In this document: piece by piece, positions 57,657 to 64,000 of the stretch
How positions within the stretch are numbered: position 1 is the first letter of the stretch
Layout of the letters: each line of letters starts with the position of its first letter
NCBI RefSeq assembly: GCF_019457475.1
Contig: NZ_CP080413.1
Span: 2,170,001 to 2,234,000, forward strand
Length of the DNA stretch: 64,000 nucleotides
Direction: 5' to 3'
From: Shewanella acanthi
Lineage (GTDB): Bacteria > Pseudomonadota > Gammaproteobacteria > Enterobacterales > Shewanellaceae
The notes under the pieces: model-generated
Databases searched by the model: none
What the model saw: only the letters and a program-made list of their open reading frames with translations
What the model was told of the DNA's origin: nothing
Translations under genes and position numbers: made by a program

Positions 57657-59183
57657 TCAAACTTTACTTAATGTGCGATCTTTGGCACTCCAAACTAAGT
57701 GGTATTTCTCGCCTGCTGGGGTATCGATGCGCTCGAAGGTATGGGCACCGAAGAAGTCCCGCTGACCTTGCAGTAGGTTAGCTGGCAGGGTTTCGCTACG
57801 ATAGCTGTCGTAGTAAGCCAGCGCAGAACTGATACAAGGCACTGGAATACCCTGCATAATCGCCGCCGACACCGCAGTGCGCCACGCACCTTGTTTTAGT
57901 GATAGCTGCTCAGCAAAGCTATCAGCCATCAATAAACAACTTAAATCTGCTTTCGCTTCATAGGCTTGAGTAATCGATTGAAGGAAAGTCGCGCGGATAA
58001 TACAGCCTGCACGCCAAATCTTGGCAATTTCAGCGAAATCGAGTTGCCATTCCTGCTCTTTTGCCGTCATCGCCATCAGTTGGAAGCCCTGGGCATAGCA
58101 GCACACTTTGGCGCAGTAAAGTGCACTCTCAAGTGCTTCAATCAATGCCGCTTTTTGCGCGTCATCGAGGCTGATAGCCGCAGGCCCAGCTAGCTTTGAG
58201 CTTAACTGCACACGCAGGGATTTTTGGGTACTGACCGAACGGGCATAAACCGCTTCGGCAATGGTCGGCGCTGGACAGCCAATCTGTAAACTGCTCACCG
58301 CCGTCCAAAGACCCGTGCCCTTTTGACCCGCTTTATCGAGGATCATCTCAACCAGCGGCTTACCCGTCATCGGGTCGGCCTGTTTCAACACCTCTGCACT
58401 AATACCCATTAAATAGCTGTTTAAGCTACCTTGATTCCAACGTTCAAACACATCACCCACTTCGTCGGCGCTCATACCAAGGCCGTCATGGAGCAATTGA
58501 TAAGCTTCACAGATAAGCTGCATATCGGCGTATTCAATGCCGTTATGCACCATTTTGACATAGTGGCCAGAGCCCGCAGGACCAATATAAGTCGTGCAAG
58601 ACTCACCTTCAGTCACAGGATTACCCGGCTCAAATCGCTCAATCGGCAGACCCGATTTCGGATCAACCTTAGCGGCAATCGCCTGCCAAATCGGTGCGAC
58701 ATGTTGCCATGCCGACTCATCGCCGCTTGGCATTAAGGACGGGCCAAAACGGGCGCCTACTTCACCGCCAGAGACGGCGGAGCTGAAGAAAATAAACTGA
58801 CCTTTGTAACGCGCTTCGCGCTCAACGGTGTCAGTCCACTGGCTATTACCAGTATCGATAACGATATCCTCTGATTCAACCCCTGCGGCAAGCAATGCCT
58901 GACACACGCCATCAACGGGTGCTCCGGCGGGGACAGATAGTACCAGAATGCGGGGTTTAGCGAGGCTAGCTAACATTTCGTGGAAATTGGCGCAGCCAGT
59001 GATCCGCAGATCCTGACCATTACGTTCTTGTTTTTCTTGCTGTAAAACGCCATTAACTTTGACAGTATCGAGGTCGAATGCACTTACGCGATAGTGATTG
59101 TCTGCAATATTTAACGCAAGGTTTTTACCCATTACGCCAAGACCAATCACGCCAACATCATTAAGATTTCTGTGGCTTTTCAT
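57657..59183 (-). CDS. gnd: 6-phosphogluconate dehydrogenase, decarboxylating
   Basis: 508 residues. NADP Rossmann motif VGVIGLGVMGKNLALNIAD near residue 10, SAVSGGEVGARFGPSLMPSG in the substrate loop, GHYVKMVHNGIEYADMQL with the catalytic Lys, and GTGLWTAV. Makes ribulose 5-phosphate, CO2 and NADPH in the cytoplasm. Slightly longer than the E. coli enzyme (468). Its G+C content is visibly higher than that of the esterase, GH1, porin and transporter genes around it. Monocistronic by its terminator and the 220-bp gap to GH1. Confidence 0.95.
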   Translation of the reverse strand: MKSHRNLNDVGVIGLGVMGKNLALNIADNHYRVSAFDLDTVKVNGVLQQEKQERNGQDLRITGCANFHEMLASLAKPRILVLSVPAGAPVDGVCQALLAAGVESEDIVIDTGNSQWTDTVEREARYKGQFIFFSSAVSGGEVGARFGPSLMPSGDESAWQHVAPIWQAIAAKVDPKSGLPIERFEPGNPVTEGESCTTYIGPAGSGHYVKMVHNGIEYADMQLICEAYQLLHDGLGMSADEVGDVFERWNQGSLNSYLMGISAEVLKQADPMTGKPLVEMILDKAGQKGTGLWTAVSSLQIGCPAPTIAEAVYARSVSTQKSLRVQLSSKLAGPAAISLDDAQKAALIEALESALYCAKVCCYAQGFQLMAMTAKEQEWQLDFAEIAKIWRAGCIIRATFLQSITQAYEAKADLSCLLMADSFAEQLSLKQGAWRTAVSAAIMQGIPVPCISSALAYYDSYRSETLPANLLQGQRDFFGAHTFERIDTPAGEKYHLVWSAKDRTLSKV

Positions 59184-59364
59184 TTATACCATCCAAAGGG
59201 GTAAAACTTAATACAAATAAATTTTTAGAGATAAATAAGCTGCATAAACGGTACTGAATAAATTAGATATGACGTAACCATAGAGCTATCAGGAAATTAA
59301 AAGATAAAAGTCAAAGTAATATCCTGAAGTTTTAATTGTAGAAACAAGTTCCACTGTTATTTAA

Positions 59365-59394
59365 AGAGGCCGAACATCTATTCACTCGGCCTCT
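59365..59394 (-). terminator. Stem-loop after the GH1 gene
   Basis: Perfect 9-bp stem AGAGGCCGA/TCGGCCTCT, minus-strand tail TTTAAAT is weak. It begins 10 nt after the GH1 stop. Confidence 0.6.
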
Positions 59395-59404
59395 AATTTA
59401 AATA

Positions 59405-61096
<1,692 letters not shown>

Positions 61097-61117
61097 TCAC
61101 CTTTGTTTCAGCGAAAA

Positions 61118-62437
61118 TTACCAAGAAGCTTCAACTTGAACGCCAAAACGGATGTTGCCATCTTCGCCATCAGAGGTACCGATACGAATTTTTTCAGCTT
61201 GGGCACCGAAGAAAGAGCCAGCATAAAAGCGGATTGTAGGACGAGAATATAGACCACCTAATGGCGACCATTCTTGCGATACCATAACCTTCTGAAGATC
61301 TTCAGATTCAACCATATCTGATTCATGCACATTGTCATAACCAACTTCTAATCGAGTTGTCATGTAGTCATTCCAAGTATACGCACCGCTCAATACCACA
61401 CTTGTACGTGTAGGATCGGTTTCTGACACATTCAGGTCGTCGTACGTTTGACCTTGCTGATAGATCACTGAATATCCAAATTCCACTTTACTATTGACTT
61501 TATAACGGCCCCAATCAATGAAACGCAAAGTGCTCTCCAAAGAGCCTTGCCATGCTGGGGTGTTATTAGAACGTGAACCACTTGCATTTCGCCATGCGGC
61601 CTCACCAAGTAGGTCAGAGCTATATTGCATTACAAAATGATTCTCTAATTCGCCGAAGTGCTGGATTAACTCCCCCGTAAGGAATAATCCGTTATCGGTT
61701 TTTTCACCAGCAGCCTCTTGAATTTCAGTTGCATCTGCATATCCAAAAATTGCTGTCAATTCGAGACGAGTGTCTTCCCCTAGAGGAAGTGCATATCTAA
61801 CATCAGCTTTGTTAATTTGAACAACCCGTTGTGAACCAGTATTCATCTTACCTGAATAGCCTTCTTCATCGGATGTAAGCCAAGCCAATGACAGCTCACC
61901 TGTACCTAACTTGAAACCTTCGACACCTGCGCCATATCCAGAATTATTTAAATAAAATAAATCAAGCAAGTTAACTTCTTTTCGATCATAAAATCGTTTA
62001 CCAGCCCACAGAGTCGCTTCAGGCGCAGACTCAAGCATACCTTTCGCCGTTACATTGAATTGTCTAAACGCAACATCACCTTTACTGGTATTTAAACCTG
62101 GTTCCGATACGGACTGATAATCATTAAACTGAGCACCAGCATCTGTCTGGTAAGAAAGCATGGTGTTAACTTTTACTTGAACACCATTTTGATCAACGAC
62201 CATTTTGTTTAAGCCTAATTCAGCATAAGTATCACACTCATCACCTAATCGTCCTGTATAATGGCCTTTGGCACCACTACCAAAACAGTATTGTTCACCA
62301 CCTTTAGACGTTGTCGAAATACCAGCACGACCATAACCAGTGAATTCAAAACCAGAACTGATATTGGTATTTGCAAAACTAGTAGCAGAGTATCCAGAAA
62401 GAGCTAAAACAACAGCATTACGAATAATATTTTTCAT
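61118..62437 (-). CDS. LamB-family carbohydrate porin
   Basis: About 439 residues with a signal peptide cut after TSFA. Maltoporin features: FTGYGRAGIS, a Cys pair in GGEQYCFGSGAK and GRLGDECDTYAELGL, LWAGKRFYDRKEVNLLDLFY, and the C-terminal strand ending GVQVEASW with terminal aromatic. Outer-membrane sugar channel. GGGG six nt before the ATG at 62437 makes it preferable to the upstream Met at 62455. Here it probably admits beta-glucosides or glucose oligomers. Confidence 0.9.
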   Translation of the reverse strand: MKNIIRNAVVLALSGYSATSFANTNISSGFEFTGYGRAGISTTSKGGEQYCFGSGAKGHYTGRLGDECDTYAELGLNKMVVDQNGVQVKVNTMLSYQTDAGAQFNDYQSVSEPGLNTSKGDVAFRQFNVTAKGMLESAPEATLWAGKRFYDRKEVNLLDLFYLNNSGYGAGVEGFKLGTGELSLAWLTSDEEGYSGKMNTGSQRVVQINKADVRYALPLGEDTRLELTAIFGYADATEIQEAAGEKTDNGLFLTGELIQHFGELENHFVMQYSSDLLGEAAWRNASGSRSNNTPAWQGSLESTLRFIDWGRYKVNSKVEFGYSVIYQQGQTYDDLNVSETDPTRTSVVLSGAYTWNDYMTTRLEVGYDNVHESDMVESEDLQKVMVSQEWSPLGGLYSRPTIRFYAGSFFGAQAEKIRIGTSDGEDGNIRFGVQVEASW

Positions 62438-62488
62438 ATATTTCCCCATCAACATAATTTATTAATTAGATTTATAATTTTTTACTTC

Positions 62489-63757
62489 TTATTTACTACT
62501 CTCAATTTTTATAACCTTGCTTCCGTTAATTCCATAAAATGCAATATAGAGATAACAGATTAGAGGTAATAAAAATGATATTTGAACTCCAAATGCGTCT
62601 GCTATAACCCCTTGGAGAACAGGAACGATTGCACCACCAACGATAGCTAAACAAAGTAAGCCAGACCCTTGTGATGTTAAGGACCCTAGATTGGCTAATG
62701 CCAAGCTAAATATGGTCGGGAACATAATTGAATTACACAAACCAACAGATAGAACAGCCCACATTGCAACATCGCCTGATGAAGATATTGCAATAGATAG
62801 CATTATTACTGATGCCAATGAATTAAAAGCTAATAACGAACCTGCACTGATTTTTTGCATTAAAGCAGCACCGATAAATCGACCAACCATTGCACCGCCC
62901 CAATATATGGCGATGTAATTTGCAGCCTCACTCTCCTTTAATCCTGCGATATGTTCTTGACCTAAGAAGTTAATTAAGAAACTACCTATTGCTACCTCTG
63001 CACCTACATAGAGGAAAATGCCTAAAACTCCAAATTTTAGATTTCTCACCTTTAGAGCTTCAAAAAAGTGAGAAGACTCTACCGATTGAGATTTTTGAAT
63101 TTTAGGTAATTTAAGCCATGAAAATATAAATGCTAGCAATACTAAAGACGCTGAAAGGATTAAGTATGGCGTTTGCAGTGACTGAGCTTGAGACTCAGGG
63201 GACATTTCAGTGCCAGAACTAATAGCACTCAGAATTAATCCACCACCAATAATCGGCGCTAAAGTTGTACCTAATGAATTAAATGCTTGAGTTAAGTTCA
63301 ATCTACTTGCTGAAGTTTGAGCAGGTCCAATTAGTGTCACATATGGATTTGCCGCCACTTGGAGCATTGTAATGCCACTTGCAAGCACGAATAATGCTGC
63401 AAGAAATAACACATAAATATGCATCTCTGCGGCAGCAATCAAACTAAGGCAACCGACTGACGCTATCACCAATCCAATAACAATCCCTTTTTGATAGGAA
63501 TATTTCTCAACGAACTTTCCAGCAGGTATGGAAGTTAAAAAATACGACCCAAAAAAGCAAAACTGAATCAACATAGCTTGCGTGTATGTTAATTCAAAAA
63601 TTGATTTTAAGTGAGGGATTAAAATGTCATTTAAGCAAGTAATGAATCCCCACAGGAAAAATAACAATGTCATAGCACTTAGTGCCATGCTTGAGTTTTT
63701 CCCAGAATGAAATTCTTCATTTTTTGCGATACCAATGAATGGTTGATTCGTTGACAT
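62489..63757 (-). CDS. FucP/GluP-family MFS sugar transporter
   Basis: 422 residues, 12 helices, fucose:H+ symporter family. Motifs: FFLWGFITCLNDILIPHLK in helix 1, PAGKFVEKYSYQKGI between helices 2 and 3, and AANPYVTLIGP. Shewanella uses members of this family for glucose, galactose and N-acetylglucosamine. In this operon it likely takes up the glucose or small beta-glucosides released by the GH1. Lies between the porin and a further, truncated gene. Confidence 0.9.
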   Translation of the reverse strand: MSTNQPFIGIAKNEEFHSGKNSSMALSAMTLLFFLWGFITCLNDILIPHLKSIFELTYTQAMLIQFCFFGSYFLTSIPAGKFVEKYSYQKGIVIGLVIASVGCLSLIAAAEMHIYVLFLAALFVLASGITMLQVAANPYVTLIGPAQTSASRLNLTQAFNSLGTTLAPIIGGGLILSAISSGTEMSPESQAQSLQTPYLILSASLVLLAFIFSWLKLPKIQKSQSVESSHFFEALKVRNLKFGVLGIFLYVGAEVAIGSFLINFLGQEHIAGLKESEAANYIAIYWGGAMVGRFIGAALMQKISAGSLLAFNSLASVIMLSIAISSSGDVAMWAVLSVGLCNSIMFPTIFSLALANLGSLTSQGSGLLCLAIVGGAIVPVLQGVIADAFGVQISFLLPLICYLYIAFYGINGSKVIKIESSK

Positions 63758-64000
63758 TTAATTACTCCCCATCTGAACGAAACTGACTTCTAAATTTCTT
63801 TCTTGGTTATATGCAATTAAATCAACCCCGTTAATACCTTCTTTATTAGTAGCAATAGTCAATGCCGTAAAACTTCCTTCATTTTCACAATTAGAAATCT
63901 GAAGGTCCCATATTTTCACATGGCCAAAGTGTTTAACCATTGAACCAAATGCATCACAACCACTCCAACTAGCCTTAAATTCCCCTTCATCTAATTCTAG
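63758..64000 (-). CDS. C-terminal fragment of an unidentified protein
   Basis: The frame stays open to the window end, giving the last 80 residues with ASWSGCDAFG, VKIWDLQISNCENEG and a C-terminal VSFVQMGSN. It has a beta-rich, galactose-binding-like look. Such C-terminal domains occur in ExoP-type GH3 glucosidases, which would suit the locus, but the match is by general pattern only. It ends 1 nt before the transporter gene starts, so it is the upstream gene of this operon. Confidence 0.5.
   Translation of the reverse strand, partial: LELDEGEFKASWSGCDAFGSMVKHFGHVKIWDLQISNCENEGSFTALTIATNKEGINGVDLIAYNQERNLEVSFVQMGSN

Overview
The window looks like chromosomal DNA of a Shewanella-type gammaproteobacterium. 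The central core runs tusE-B-C-D/yccA, serS, crcB, rarA, lolA, ftsK, lrp/ald, trxB, then thrS-infC-rpmI-rplT. This order, the protein sequences and the mix of TonB-era sugar catabolic loci with core genes match what I know of Shewanella. Species cannot be fixed from the sequence alone.

Layout. (1) 0-17.3 kb is an arabinose/arabino-oligosaccharide locus: three GH43 enzymes (one leaderless, two with export signals), a YtfQRT-YjfF-type ABC importer, an aldose 1-epimerase, an SDR dehydrogenase, an IlvD/Edd-type sugar-acid dehydratase, a GntR/FCD regulator, a HAD phosphatase and the araB-araD-araA operon. Similar palindromes built on GTATTAC lie before araB and between the dehydratase and the third GH43, so one regulator probably controls the whole locus. 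(2) 17.5-18.6 kb holds a gene broken by one stop codon and a tRNA-Ser(UGA) gene followed by tandem ~104-bp repeats that copy its 3' end and terminator. (3) 18.6-43.7 kb is mostly core: punC/punR, yccA-tusDCBE, serS-crcB-rarA-lolA-ftsK, lrp/ald, trxB, thrS-infC-rpmI-rplT, ribE, a MATE pump, two tRNA-Val genes, ecotin, a RecQ-like helicase and a thioesterase. Two very small ORFs are added here (40 and 55 codons). (4) 44-51 kb carries a YbhB protein, an SLC45-like sugar transporter plus a lipoprotein glucoamylase, and an unknown anchored protein.

(5) 51.2-55.1 kb is the most unusual part: a mobile-element remnant. It starts with the 3' end of a tRNA-Ser gene beside its terminator and three direct repeats spaced two helical turns apart (integrase arm-site style). 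It then holds two small unknown genes, two tandem homologous ~160-nt structured RNAs each ending in an intrinsic terminator, a Replic_Relax/MobC-like protein, a 450-bp gene-free block made almost entirely of hairpins inside a large inverted repeat, and an overlapping pair of tiny genes (Ser/Asp-rich protein plus membrane protein). (6) 55.4-64 kb is a beta-glucoside-type locus: lipoprotein carboxylesterase, 6-phosphogluconate dehydrogenase, lipoprotein GH1, LamB-family porin, FucP-family transporter and the tail of a further gene.

How it fits together: outside or periplasmic hydrolases release sugars, porins and ABC or MFS systems import them, and isomerase/kinase/epimerase or oxidative enzymes send them to the pentose phosphate pathway. 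The best candidates for undescribed biology are the paired RNAs at 52.46-52.86 kb and the hairpin block at 53.87-54.32 kb.
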